From: Tenebrio molitor
Taxonomy: Eukaryota; Arthropoda; Insecta; Coleoptera; Tenebrionidae
Direction of reading: 5' to 3'
Length of the DNA stretch: 64,000 nt
Assembly: GCF_963966145.1 (NCBI RefSeq)
Contig: NC_091047.1
Location: forward strand, 27,280,001 to 27,344,000
The notes under the pieces are model-generated. The model had not been told where the DNA came from. It saw only the letters and a list, made by a program, of their open reading frames with translations, and did no database searches. Position numbers and translations under genes: made by a program. The stretch's first letter is position 1. Every line of letters starts with the position of its first letter. This document shows, one piece after another, positions 50,242 through 63,060 of the stretch.

Positions 50242-53200
50242 TCATGGGGTGAAACTAATAAACATTGATATGTATATAGTCAAAAAGATCGCAAAGCACA
50301 GTCTGTCTAAGATTTTGGCAAAAAGGAACCACTCTTTGGGCCCAGAACTACCCTCTTGAACGCTAATTATTGCTGCCCCGTCGTCATCACCTTCCGAATT
50401 CTTCAACCCCTAAAACACTTCATGTACTATCACCACCTGTAAGTATCACGCTTTACTTTGAAAGAAGCATCGTTGAGGAAAACAATTTGCCCCGGCTTAA
50501 AAGCAACTAAAACGCACACTACTTTGGTTATCCATTCGGGAGCAGCTTTCTTATTTTCCACCATGCTCTTCAACATCACGCTGAAGACAATGGTGAATGC
50601 TGAAATCAGCAGCGAATCTCTTGCGAACAAGACTGAAACAGTTCTAGTAATGACAAATTGTAGAATTTTCACCTGAAATATTTACTTATCAGAGGAATGT
50701 TCACCCCATTTAGAGGCAGCATATATGAAACGTACTGAACGTAGAGGAATTGACAAATCACATTCATGTAACACAAATTCAAACGTTCAGAGTTGTTGGG
50801 GGCGATCCACAACGAAGTCAGAGTAATGATAATCAAAGCTAGAACAAGTCATGAGAGAGAAAGCGAGAGAAGACATCTTGTTCAGTTTTACCGATGGCTG
50901 GTAGAATCACAGTGGCGGTGTGGGCTCCAGCGACTCTTTTTATCTTGAAGCTGAAGTTGATGGAGGGGTAGGTGTTATTGGGACAACATTTGAATTTTCC
51001 GGGGTGTTTGATGACGTTCGTGTCGGCTAGAGCCCATTCGCCGTTTGGTACCAAATCTTCGGTCGATATTCCAGGTTTAGCCACTCTTATGTCAAGTTCT
51101 TCGCCGCTGTGGACCCAGGAACCGAATCGTATGGTGCAGTTGTGCGTATCGAAGGGGTATTTGGTCAGGTCGGCTACGCAGAGACTGTTGTGGTGAGACG
51201 GTGGTACGCATACCACTTGGCCTTCGGAAGATACCACGCAAGTGACTGTGCCGATGGCAGAGGGGTCCCCACCTTGATCTCTCCTGAAGGTTCAGAAGAT
51301 ACTATTAAATGTACGATTGGCTAGGGGGTTATGTAAGAGAAAACTATGGATGAGGAGATTCCATCACATGTACACTCTACTGTAAACAGTTGTTTCAATA
51401 TTAAATAATCCAGAGGTGTTCGTTTGGAAACTCGTCGTCTTATTGATTCCTTGAATGGAAGAAGTTACTGACTAGAAGCAACGTTACAAACAACACTTAT
51501 AGTTCTAGTTCTCATTGTGAAATGCATTTTGTGTTGCCCAATGCCCATAGACTTCGTCAGGTTCGTACTCTTAGGTGAAACACGTTGTTATTAATAGATG
51601 AAATGGGTAGTATGAATAATATGGGAAAAAAAGAAAAAAGAGAGCAAATAGAAAGTACAAATACCTGAACCACAACCTCGAGCAAAAGGTAAATTGTGTA
51701 TAAAGAAATAGTGTAAGGGGTGAAGGGGCAAAATATGAACAACAAAATTTAAATTAAAGTAATGCGTTAATATATTATACCTATGGTTGAAGGGGTAAAG
51801 TAGATTTAAATTAAAGAATCCAAAGACATTATTATCAGAAGGAGAAGAAGGTAGTACTATGGCGGACAATAAATTTAGGCCGGCAAATTTCTGACATTTC
51901 AGAAAAGTCAATGCAAGCGACCATTTATTGTCATTATGACTGATGTGTCAGTTTGTCAAACTGAAGGTTTTCAAGCTGTTTGGCGTTTCCTTCGCCCCTT
52001 TCATAACTTACAGATCATGACGCACTAGCATAACTGATTTGTAGTAGCACTTCTCTCTGGTGCACGCTTCTTTTCCCAATTTTAATTTTGATTATCGCTG
52101 TCACGATGACAAGAATGACAAAAATCGAAAATGGGGTTAGTTGAACATAATGCCAGCTTCACATTTTGATGTCAACTCAATGACAGGCCGGCCTAAATTT
52201 ATTGTCCGCCATAGTACAAAACAATAACATCATGGTAACGCGAGGAAAGAAAAAAAGGATATTGGTAAGGCGAAAAAAAGAATAAATGAAAGATACAAGT
52301 TCTTGGACTATTATTCTATCATATGAAAAATACACAAAATAGGTTAGAACAGAAAATAAAGTCACAAAACCAACAACGTCGCATTTTCCTCGATAATTAT
52401 TATCGGCAACGCTGTTTAATGTAGAATTTGGTGATAATTGTAATTTTGAGGTTAAGTGTTTATTAAATGTCTTGTTCTTCTGGGTACCTATGTTTAAGTA
52501 AAAATAATAAGAATCAATAAATAAATGAAACCACGCTAATAAAACAATATGAACGGAATTCAAAGCAATTGAATTTTATTTTGAATCAAATAAATGTCAT
52601 AATTTATAGTTACCAACATAGTATGAAAAAATATCTAGACTACGTCCACTGATAGAATGCAGTTTTTTAAATATCCTTAGATAACAAAATCCCCAAACCA
52701 TAACATTGAAATATTAACAAAGTATCATAGATTGTGTTGGTGATATCTTGAAACATTCGCGCCACTAATTCTCATTTGTTGTTATGAAACCCACGCGAAA
52801 AATAAATTATATGACATTTCAAATTTGAAATTGTCAGTTCTGTCAAGTGGTTAAATATTTAGATTTACGATTTTTCATCTTTAGAGCTTTGTTTTGCGAT
52901 TGTCTGGTTTTAAAAGTTATTAGTTTTGATCGTGTTGCTGTTTTGATCTGTTCCGTTGCGATATTATGTTGATTTTTTTAAATTTGTGAAGTGAGTGCGT
53001 GCTTCAAGAATCTAATTACAAACATCGAAAATGATACAGAGGTAATTTTTGTTCATGCATTAAATAGGAGTACATATTAAATAATCTCTTACTTGTGTTT
53101 AGCCATTTCCGAAAAAAGCTGGATATTTTAATTTCAGTAGCCAGCTTTTTCGGAAATTCGAAAAAGCTCGTGAAATACCCTGTATTAATAAAAACTAATT

Positions 53201-54468
53201 CATATCTATATTGCTCCTACTGTACTGAAGTTTTCTTTCGTCTTTCCTAAGTGCAAACATGCAGAATAATAATAAAACATCACGTGTAAACCTGCTCTTT
53301 CCATTTTTTTAAATTTCGCGCCGGATCTATTTGTTGTAGCGTAGAGTGAACATTTTTAGTAACATTTATGTCAAGCAATCTATGAGTGGACAGAGTTTAC
53401 CTAGGGTTTTTTAAATTTTACCAATCTAAAGCAACACGTGGTGTTTTTATTTTTTATTTTTGAATGGATTTTATGTTAACAAGAAAGCTTAGAAGTGGTA
53501 CCTATAGATAAGGGACTGTAAATGAACAAAAAATGACAGAAGAACTCCAGGAAACAAAGTGAATTGAATAAGATGTAACGGGGAGAGAAAGAAGATTAAA
53601 ACGAACGTTACGAGAGCTGAAAAAGAAAAGAAAAACAAAATGTTGAGAAATAAGGGAATGGAGGAACTTTTTTGTTTTATCTTATTATCACTGCATTGAA
53701 CCGTTGATTAATTTTAATAAATGAATGAATTAAAGTTGAAAAGAACTTCGGAACTGACAGACTTTTCAAGAACCTAATTAGTGGAAGTATTTTATGAAGA
53801 TATTACTTTACCTGTTGTAGACAGAAATATCAGGCATCCAAATGTCAACATCAGATAAATGTATACTCTTTATTGACTCATAATCGTCTGGATTCCACTT
53901 CAGATGCTCATCTTTCCAAAACTATAAGGATACGATGCAGTAAAAATTAACAGGAAAAATTGAACTACTGATTTTCCCCTATCGTCACAACCAGCATTAT
54001 TTTAGACAATAACAAACTTACCATCGCCATCCAACTGTCGACAACAAAACTACTATCATGAATATCCTAAAAATGTATTCATAAAGTGAAAATGTATTTC
54101 TCTGGATACCTATATATTTTTTTCACTTACGAAGGCAAAATACTTGAGTATCATTCTCATAACTACAGGAACTGCATTTTTGTGGTTAATAGTAGGTCTC
54201 GTACTTCTGTCATATCCACATAATAAATCTTTTCTCAGTTTGATCGGTGCCAGTTGAGATTTGTCCTTTGGACAATCATCGTCACCCGTTACTAATTATA
54301 GAGAGAATGAAAAAATTAGAATACCTACATAAAAAAAGGAAATAGAAAAGAAAGGATTTTACACGAAAAAAGAAAGTGAGCTCGGATCAGAAATTATGTT
54401 CAGTAAATCAGTAAAAAAATCGTACCTGCTGCAACTAGTAGTAAAACAACAAAACTCAAAAAGTACAT
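50242..54468 (-). CDS. Divergent nicotinic acetylcholine receptor-like subunit (Cys-loop channel family)
   Basis: Eight exons: 54468-54426, 54291-54131, 54066-54022, 53921-53812, 51283-50892, 50838-50686, 50632-50457, 50409-50242, giving 415 aa with all phases consistent. A signal peptide (MYFLSFVVLLLVAA) leads a ligand-binding domain with WKDEHLKWNPDDY, loop A WMPDISVYN, the Cys-loop C-x13-C (CVADLTKYPFDTHNC), loop B GSWVHSGEELD and adjacent cysteines in FKCCPNNTYPS, the mark of alpha-type subunits. M1 is VILPAIALIIITLTSLWI, M2 runs from SERLNLCYMNVIC, M3 is around FARDSLLISAFTIVFSVML and M4 around LDRLCFAIFLTIYISMFI. The M3-M4 loop is only ~65 residues, and the GEK normally before M2 reads SER, as in the divergent insect subunit group. 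A poly(A) signal lies at 50139-50134. I am sure of the family; the exact subunit number is not assignable. Confidence 0.92.
51857..52214. mobile_element. 358-bp Tc1/mariner-type MITE in nAChR intron
   Basis: Perfect ~28-bp inverted ends starting CTATGGCGGACAATAAAT are flanked by TA duplications (51855-51856, 52215-52216). The termini resemble those of 49436-49801 (CTAT-GCGG-CAA), and the lengths are nearly equal. It lies in the 2.5-kb intron between receptor exons 4 and 5. The interior encodes nothing recognisable. Confidence 0.8.
53106..53184. repeat. Hairpin in nAChR intron followed by a MITE-like end
   Basis: TTTCCGAAAAAAGCTGG (53106-53122) pairs with 53141-53156, with a one-base bulge. 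TCGTGAAATACCCTGTA directly after resembles the inverse of the CAGGGTTATTCACGAG terminus, suggesting a decayed element. Confidence 0.45.
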
Positions 54469-56521
54469 TTTGGACGAGAACCATTCACGAACTGAAGGCA
54501 GCTACTGTATTAATAATCTTGATATGTGATATTTTCCTACCGAACGCCCCTTAGTCTAAATTGATAAACAACAAAACGTTGAACTCGAATAATGCTTCAA
54601 ACCACAGCTTTTCATATTTGTTTGCGAAAGTGCATCGGTATCAAATTATCCACCCAAAAAACGAGACAGGTGTAGGGTTTTAGTGATTTATTTATCTAAA
54701 TCTACAATAAATATTTAATAAGTTATGCCAGTCTAATACATCGTGTTTTACATAAGTCACCATAATTTCTTAAAAATAACAATACAAAAATACTTCAATA
54801 TAATAAAATACAATACTGTACAAAAGATACAACAAGTACGTAAAGAATTAATTAACAAAACAATACAAACTATTTTACATTTCAAACACAATATAATTCA
54901 TTTTAAGTACTTGAATTATAATTTAAAACAATAGAAAAATAAATAGGTCCGTCTTCAGACAATCAAATTATTTTTGGTATCAGCCATGAACGTGTTGAAA
55001 ATATTTTGTTCAAATGCGAATGGTCGAGGGGGATAAATCGTAGATACGTACCCGCTAGATGTGGCATTTGCTTGTCGTAAGTGAAGCCTCAAGGTCATGC
55101 GGCGGCCATTTGTTGGAAAGGCAAGGCAAAAAATTAATGTTACCTACTTGGTTTTTGTTTGTTTTTTATTAGGAACGTACATATTTTATACATGCTCCCC
55201 TTTCAGTAGGTATTTGTTTTTAGCATAGATCAACATAATAAAGTAGAAGAATTGCAAATTCAAATATCAAACCCAGCAAACAGAAGTATTTGAAGTAAAC
55301 TAAAATAATTTGACAACAATTAGAAGTAAACTGAAGTTATGCCCCTTTGGCAAATGGCCGCTACGTAGCCTTGGGGCTTCACTTTAGCGTCGTCGCCTCG
55401 ATCTAGCCGCGTACAATAAACCAGCGTTTGAGGTCTAGATGATGTGAAGTGTTATCGCTCGCAAATCAGATAAATAATAGACCGGGGATTGTAAAAGGCG
55501 TAAATGACACAATGCGACCAAAGACGACATCCAGTTCTGATAGAAACGTCGCAATTAATCCGAGACCGGTGCGATTTTACCGGCAATCAGGAAGTGACAT
55601 AAAACTAAAACTGTTAGCGCGTAAAAATAATGAGCTATTAAGTGACATAATAATAACGGTGTGGCATAATCAGGGTTTGCATTTTTGCGTTTAAAAGTGT
55701 AATAAAACGTATTCAGTTATGTGGCGCGGAGCAATCTCCGTCGAGATAAATTCGGTCGGATGGCGTTTTTGGGTTAAGAGTCACGTTATGCATTCCTGTG
55801 CATCCATGGAAAACTTTATGATAATTTTTTAGCAAGCATGCAAATCTTGAAATGTTGACAATTCACTTAATTCCCCATTTATTTATCTGAACACGTTTTC
55901 TGTATAAGATCACGTCGGTTAAGTTAATGTTATTTGTTGTCTGAGAACCAGCTGTAAAAGGTTTTAAATGCAAATCAAACTGTTATTATTTCGATATAGT
56001 ACAATAAATTAAATTTAATTTGTTTACATTTAAGAACCGGCGCTATCCAACAAGTCTGTTAGTTCCGACTAGAATTTGTCAACGAATACAACGAATTCAA
56101 AGTAAACATACCACACAACAACACATCAACGGCGTTTGTTGCATCTACTTTACTAAAAAATTCAATACTGGTTATTACTGTGAGTTATTACATAGAAGGC
56201 CCATCGGCCGCTAACTTTACCTTATCGTTACGTTAAGAAATTAGAACACTTGGATTACTTACATCTGAGCGCTGAGACACCTCGCTCGAATACTATTACA
56301 ACACGAATAACCTCTTGATTATTAATCTACTTTGGAATTATTAAAATCGCTACCTTTAACTAGAATTTATTTGTATCGTGTAATGCAATGGAATTTCTTA
56401 TCATTACAGTAGTCCATATCGCTGCTACTCTTTGGTTTTCGTTTTCTTTAAAGTCTAAGTGTTTAGTGAAGATCAAACGTTCATCGTCTACAACAGAACC
56501 TCCATCAGCTACTCTGTGGAC
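54469..56521. other. Intergenic between receptor start and follistatin end
   Basis: Very AT-rich 54.7-55.0 kb, then the inverted repeat pair (55079-55385) and a slightly GC-richer tract to 55.8 kb with an 81-codon frame of no recognised type. It should include the receptor promoter, but no convincing TATA or initiator could be chosen. Confidence 0.5.
55079..55385. repeat. Inverted pair of the CAAATGGCCG...CTTCACTT repeat
   Basis: The left arm AAGTGAAGCCTCAAGGTC (55079-55112) faces the right arm CAAATGGCCGCTACGTAGCC (55351-55385). The same ~35-bp motif occurs elsewhere in the window (1195, 22905, 26105, 26795). Possibly a short element bounded by these ends. Confidence 0.5.
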
Positions 56522-58035
56522 TCAAAAGATAACGGACCTTACGCATTTTCCTGGATACTTGGTGTCGATGATGTAGCCCTTGGCACAAGAGTCCAACATC
56601 ATCTCGCACCAGGAGTGGTAGGTGCTATTGTTGGTGCCGCAGATGGGGCCGTGCATGTGCCGGGGGCGGCAGGTGGAGCTGCAGCTCACGCAGCGCGGCA
56701 TCCCCGTTGACACATCCGTCAAGCACGACTGTCTGTCCTGGCAGCGGACCTTGCTGCACGTGGCACCCTCTGCAAGAAGGCAGAGTGAGATCAAGTCATG
56801 CGAAAGAAGAGGATCAAAAGGAAAGGAGGCGAATAGATTTACGTAGAAGCGAAAGGCAAACCAGTGGAAGGTGGAATATGGAAAGACCGAAGAGAAAAAA
56901 AAAGGGTAGAGTGAGGGAAAGTGGGAATTGCTTTTTAGATGGCGCACCTACCTCGGCAAGGTCCTTTGTAGGCGATGGGTATGGCCTTGCCCTTCCGGCA
57001 GGTCTTCTCTCGCAGATGGCAAGCGCTGGGATAAGTGAGTCCATCCGAGCCGCAGACTTCCCTCCGCTTGGGATTGTCGGAGCACTTCTTGGAGCAGTTG
57101 ACGCAGTGCGGGCTTAGATTTTGGTCTAGAAGGCAATGCATGCCGGATGGACATTTGATTTTATCACAGGAAGCTGCAAAGCTACCTATTTTATTTTCAA
57201 ATGAAGACGAGTTGAGGGACTTACTTTGACAGGTGCCGCTGTACGCGATGGATAGATTGTTGGATTTACGTCGACAAGCTCGTTTGCGCAGTCTGCAGAT
57301 GTTGCGGTAACTGCGGCCGTCGGTGCCGCAGATTGGACCTCTTTTAGACCGGATCTTGCCCTCCTTGCATTTCGACGAGCACACGCATTTCGGACGACCT
57401 TTCTTGATGGTGCACGTTTTGTCGACGCCGCAGTCGACGTCCTTGCAGGATACTGAATAAAAATGTTCAAGAGCTTATAAAGAATATTCTCCGAAAAAGA
57501 AGAAGGAAAGGGGCCCTTGATGATGGTATTAAAGAAATATGTGCGTACAGCAGTAAAAAAAGTTTTGTAACGTAAAACAGAAAGAAAAACTCTTTACACC
57601 GACTAGATTTCTTCACAGAAATAAGTAATGAAATGATAAAGAGGAAACAAAAACTCTTGAAATATTGGAAAAAGATAATGAAAAGTAAGAAGTAAATTGT
57701 AGAACAAAATTGAAATCATTGTCATTACAGGAACACAGGGAAAAAAATTTAAGAGAGAAAGAGGGGGAAGCTTTGATAGAAATTATTTTCTTAAGGTTGC
57801 TACAGTTGTGTAAATTTTTGTAAATTTATTTTCCGTTTGTTACCTTTGCATGGTGAACAACGGACGCCATCACCTAAGACCCTCCAGAAGAAGAAAGTGC
57901 TTGAGTCTAACTCATCGGGGGACCAAGCATTGTGGAGTCGGTGATTATTGGCACAACAATCTTCTCTGCTGCTTTTCTCATATAAGATTTCTGTACAACG
58001 TCCGTTACGTAGCATCGTCAACCAGCAAGTTCCTG
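56522..58035 (-). CDS. Fs: Follistatin (FS N-terminal domain plus three follistatin/Kazal domains; first exon not included)
   Basis: Four exons, all joined in phase 1: 58035-57844, 57452-57225, 57173-56952, 56769-56522 (TGA at 56524-56522), giving ~296 residues. Exon A is the activin-binding N-terminal domain (AGTCWLTMLRNGRC, EDCCANNHRL, DGVRCSPCK). Each later exon is one EGF-like/Kazal unit: CKDVDCGVDKTC...ICGTDGRSYRNIC; CDKIKCPSGMHC...VCGSDGLTYPSAC; CSKVRCQDRQSC...ICGTNNSTYHSWC. The protein ends CVRSVIF. Follistatin is secreted and binds activin/BMP-type ligands. One domain per exon with uniform phase matches vertebrate follistatin. The signal-peptide exon must lie at higher coordinates. 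A putative poly(A) signal lies at 56371-56366. Confidence 0.93.
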
Positions 58036-58076
58036 CTGCAAATAAACACATTTTGATTACTTATAAACTATTAATA

Positions 58077-58191
58077 AACTAGTTTGTTAATGAAGGCGAT
58101 TAATAATCGAAACTGTTTAAAGCACGAACGAGTGTAGCGAGTGAGTGCCTTTAATAGTTGAGATTATTAATCGCCCATTAACAAACGAGTT
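58077..58191. repeat. Palindromic element beside follistatin exon
   Basis: The arm GTTTGTTAATGAAGGCGATT (58082-58108) pairs with 58162-58186, with a 2-nt bulge. The loop has GCACGAACGAGTG and GCGAGTGAGTGC. It lies ~40 bp before the acceptor of the follistatin exon at 58035, within the intron. Confidence 0.65.
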
Positions 58192-58872
58192 GATTAAAAA
58201 ATTTTTTCGTTGACCGCAAACTTTTTTTTTGTGACAAAATTTCAAATTAAAGCCAAATCAAAACCAATTTCATCTTTTTCGATAAAGATGAGACCTTATA
58301 AAATACCATCATCCTTTTTTTATCCTCAGGGTAGGCCATTTTTAAATTTTTTAACACTTTATATTCACTTTTCTACAAAGAGTGTCAGAAGACGTCAACT
58401 CCATTCACATTCAGTTTCACGTAAAAATCACGCTTGCTAAGAAAACCTAGTTACCTTTGAAAAATATGACATGCGAATTATAACCAAAAAGGTCGGCTTT
58501 TGAAAAAGTGAATTTCGTAATTGTGCAGTTATGCAACTATAAAATATAGAAAACCCTGCTGCACTACCTGTTAAAGTGTTGGTAAGTGCAAACAATGCAT
58601 GTTCGAGGTTGTTTATACATCAAAATACATATCATCAAAACGTCAAAATTGCAAAAATCGTTGATTAATGAAAAATAGTGTATTAATGAGGTCCATTAAT
58701 ACACTAGGTATATTTTAGACAAGATAATTCATTAATATTGAAATTAACAAGCGGTCAACGGAAAAAGGAATTTAATAAGCATATGTATTTAGGTATGTAA
58801 TATGTTTTTGTTTTGCGTCGATACAGAAATTAAAGGAATTGTGAAAGATTTACGAAGACGCATTGAAAATAA

Positions 58873-58985
58873 CGTGCGATCGAATTAAAAAAAAATCGAG
58901 TTACCTGGATTGTGCTATTCTGATGCTTTGATTGGTTTAAATCACCAATTTCGCCTACTTTGATTTTTTTGTATTCGATCGCACG
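58873..58985. repeat. 113-bp palindromic element
   Basis: Ends CGTGCGATCGAAT and the exact inverse are followed by A/T runs. The middle has GATTGGTTTAAATCACCAAT, itself partly palindromic. Likely a small MITE; no clear target duplication. Confidence 0.55.
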
Positions 58986-61900
58986 ATAGTATGTGTTCTA
59001 CAAGAGAAAATAAATACAATTACTTTTTCCAAGTGGAACAGAAACAAGAAAACAAAAAGAAAGTACGACATCGGGTGTGTTTTACAGAAATAAAGTACCT
59101 AATCTAAAATAAAAGAGTAAAATGAAAAAAAAGACAACAAAATGAATAAATAAACAATGACAAAATTAGATAATGTGTGGAGTGGAAGAGTCATGGTGGA
59201 ATTATGGCAATGAGAAACAATATCAAGGAAATGTTACAATGTGAAAAGTAAAAGTATTGGATGTAGAGATAATAATAGGAGAAAAAAAGTGACGGACTTT
59301 TTAAATGAAAGACAACAAGGAGAAAAAGAAGAAAGCTTGAAAAAAAAGAAGCATAATAACGATATTTAAAATAGCCACGTTAACTTTGGAAATGTATTGT
59401 CGGTTGCATTTTCAATTCCACCGGGGTTATTATCACTCATGTAATACCCTGTATATTATTTAATACATATAAGCATTTTTGTTATTTATTGTACAATTTT
59501 GAACAACCCTGAATAACGAAAATTTTCAAAGAAAAGACAAAAATTTGAATATTAATTGGATTTTTTTATTGGAATGGATGTTTATTCAGAAATAATTTCC
59601 GAGTTCAAGGATGGTCAGCGGATAATGCCAACAACCGTGAAACTTTTTTTTACAAAATTGTATGATCCTTATCTCATTCCTACTCAATCCTTAAAGATCT
59701 ATGTCCTTTGCCAGTTGCGACCTAATGATATATTTCCTCTATTTTAAGCAAAACAGTAAACAAAGTAAATTTATGGTTGACAACTGAACTAGGCATTATA
59801 AAACATTTTCTTTGCATTCAACTAAACTATATTATTAGCTTCTTTAGTTTTTAAATAGACGCCGCTCATAAACAAAATAAAGATAGCGACTGGAGATATA
59901 TTTTTTTACTTCCAGCAAAAGCAGTTTTTATGAGAGAAAATTTGCGACATAATACGTCCACCGAATAAACTCTGATGAATGATGATGACCGAATGTCAAC
60001 GTCATATTTTATGAAAATAACACAAGTAAAACAAGGCAATTGTCGGAATATCTGGCTTTTTATGGAAAGATGACATTCCACATGCAACCATACAAGACTT
60101 TTGTTTTTGGCCGCAAGAGAACATTTTTGTACCAGTATTTGACATTATCCTGACAATTATTTAAATGTCGCACTGACATTTTACCGAGATAATCAAAGAT
60201 ATGAAGATATGGTATTAAACGTTCAAGGCCTTATTTGTCTTTACTCAGTTCAGGCACAAAAGGCTAAATAATATAATAAACATTTTATCATCCGAAAAGT
60301 AAAAACGAAACATTTTTAATTAAAAAATTCGGTTAGAACGTGAATTGTTTCCTGTTTTGACGTCTAACTATCGACGCGAGTTTGGCACAATCCCAAGAGA
60401 TGGCTCCAGCATGAGCGTTATCACGCCTACTAAGTTACGTTACTGTATAGGCAACATACAGAGTGTTATTTTTTATTTTATTACTTAGACACCAATGAAG
60501 GAAACTGTGAATGAACGAATTCGTGTAATTATGGACGCCAGTGAAAGACACGGATTAAAATTGTTTAACCAAATACCATTCTAATCTGAACGTTCGTTCC
60601 AAGCAAATTATTTCTTTCCGTCTTTCATCAATCAGGTTCTACGCTATTAGTTTTCATTGTTGCAATTCTGAATGCAATTCTGATCATTAACGTCGTTTTC
60701 TGTTACACAATTTATAGTGAAGGCACAGATTTAAATGGGGAGTTTAGGACATTTACTACACTATACAAACCACTAAACACGCCGTTATTGCTGCATTACG
60801 TGACTCTAACCTTTATTAATACAAGCTTCCTTGTCCTGATTCGCTTGATAAAATTTGCTATACCTTGAGCTAAAATAAATCTTTGGAAAACAAACGTTCA
60901 CTGTATCCGTTTCTTTGCATCCAACGATCCTGACAGCGCTAATTTACCGACTTTGGACTCATTCTAAACTGGTATAGAGTTTTTGCCTAAAAATTACAAA
61001 ATAAAATCTGTCTCATAATTACTGTTTCTCTTTAACGTGGACCATTCGGTGTGAACATCCCGATCGACAATTGTCTTGAAAGTTGATTTATGTAATTGGT
61101 GATTCAATCAAACTGGTTCATTTGTGCTAATGCAAAAATCAATGCTAAGCTTAACGGAGAGCTTTGAAGTTGTTTACCGCTGTTGATCTTTCCTCAATTT
61201 CAACTTCAACGATTAACTGTTAGTAACAGTAATTATTTTGAATAAAGGAGAAAATGAAGACACAAGTAAACATAAATTGATCCATTTGAAACACTATCTT
61301 TGATAACTCTTGCCCAGTTTAGTACAAGTTCTATTGAAAAACTTATTAGATATACTGCAGAGAATTCTTCAAAGATAACTTTTCTAACCAAGGTTGTTTT
61401 TAAGTTTTTTCTTGCAGTAAGACATTTCTGATACTGTTAATCCTCTACTTCGGTTGATTATTTCTAGACCCGAATTCCTTGTTTATCGAAGTATGCAACT
61501 GAAGAGAGTCTCATGGATAAAAATTAACATAATTATCTGACCAGATACAAATCCATATTTAAATCCTGCATTAAATTTTTGGACCGCTGTTGTGAAGTTG
61601 TTTTTGTTAGTCGCAACGATGCAACGTAAGTATGTTGGTATTAACTTCTTAGTGTAAAATTGGTTGTTTTGTAAGACTGCAAAGTTGCTTAATCCTTTTT
61701 TTGCAATACATCTTATCAAAAAATAGATCCAAGTAAGGAAATCGATTTAACGAAAGAGTGTATTATGCAGATGGAATGAATCTACATAATCTGGATATAA
61801 TACAAATTGGATTGAATTGAATTGCAAAGCGTGAGCAAACATGTTCGGGAGTCATCATTTAGTCATATCGATGGAAATTTTCAAGTTATACGTCAACATT

Positions 61901-63060
61901 TAACTATTTAAAAATCTATTCGATTGAAGAAAGTTGCTGGATCGGTACGTCCTGCAAGGCTCTGTTCTGGGTTATCTACCCGCGAAGAATGACAAAAGTG
62001 TTGACAGTTTGGTTGTCCAAACGATCGGTTTATTGTTGAAATGGTCAGTTAGGATCGATCGATACCAAGAATTGAACTGGTACGATTCTGAACCTTTCGC
62101 CTCAGGATACGGTCATTCATTGTTGAAGGCGATTGATTTGCATGATAGACAATCGTAATTGTGTTCTGCAGTTAATTTTAATTGCAAATATGCAACGTGC
62201 ATATTATCTATCACACCTGTTGCACTCGAGAGCAACGTTGCGTCGTCGTTGTAAACCAAGGTAGAATTAAGCGATACAAACCATAATAACAGAGCAGGTG
62301 GTTTGGTTGAAATAAATAAATCTCGTACAAATGCTGAATAGATAGGAATTACTGTAGATGCAATGCGCTGATAAAGACCATCTAAGCACAAGCGTTTGCT
62401 TCCGCCATAATTAAAGTCATTGTTCGACCAACGGCGTTCGTTCCCATACTTCGTTTTTCTCGAAATACAATAAACAGAACGGACGCTCCGCTTGAAATAA
62501 TATCGTCGAGAGAATGCAATTAACAACAATAATAATCGACTTATTGAAAAGGGAAAAGAAAATACGCCAACAATGGCGTAACGGCGTCTATCAGGAAGAT
62601 AAAGTAATAACTAATAAATAAATAATTGCGCATTTCACTTAAGTGAATTCTGAAAAATACGCATGATCAAAATAAAAAACAAAAATTAATAAAAATACAA
62701 AATATACAGATGGTTTAATTAATTAATTAAATTAATTTTCAAAATAATAAAATAAGTAGTTTTCTGCACGACTATACAGAATGAATTCATTCTTGTTGGA
62801 TATTCAATGAAAGAATGATATCAATTCCACGCCCCGTGTTGGAATATACTGAAATCCACGGCGGTCGGCCAATCACATCCCTCGTATTTTCATTCTGCAA
62901 CGGCAGATCGCCAATCGGATGCGTTTGTAAATATTTAATAAGTAGCAACCGCTAAACAAGGCACAATTTTAATTGTCAAATATTAAAAATCAAATGAAAT
63001 CCAATTTTCAAAGATTGTTTTTTCTTGGAATAGTCGTGGAGAAAGTATAGTCTTCAACTC

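Larger units (their letters stand above)
51284..53811 (-). other. Intron 4 of the receptor gene
   Basis: 2.5 kb, the only long intron of this gene, with the 358-bp MITE and the hairpin at 53106-53156. Frames on both strands are AT-rich and have no recognised domain. Confidence 0.7.

Noticed and set aside
51284..51301. Alternative upstream acceptor for receptor exon 5 (TAG then TATCTTCTG)
   Set aside because: With the phase-2 donor it reads a stop within three codons; CAG at 51284-51286 gives a continuous, conserved protein.
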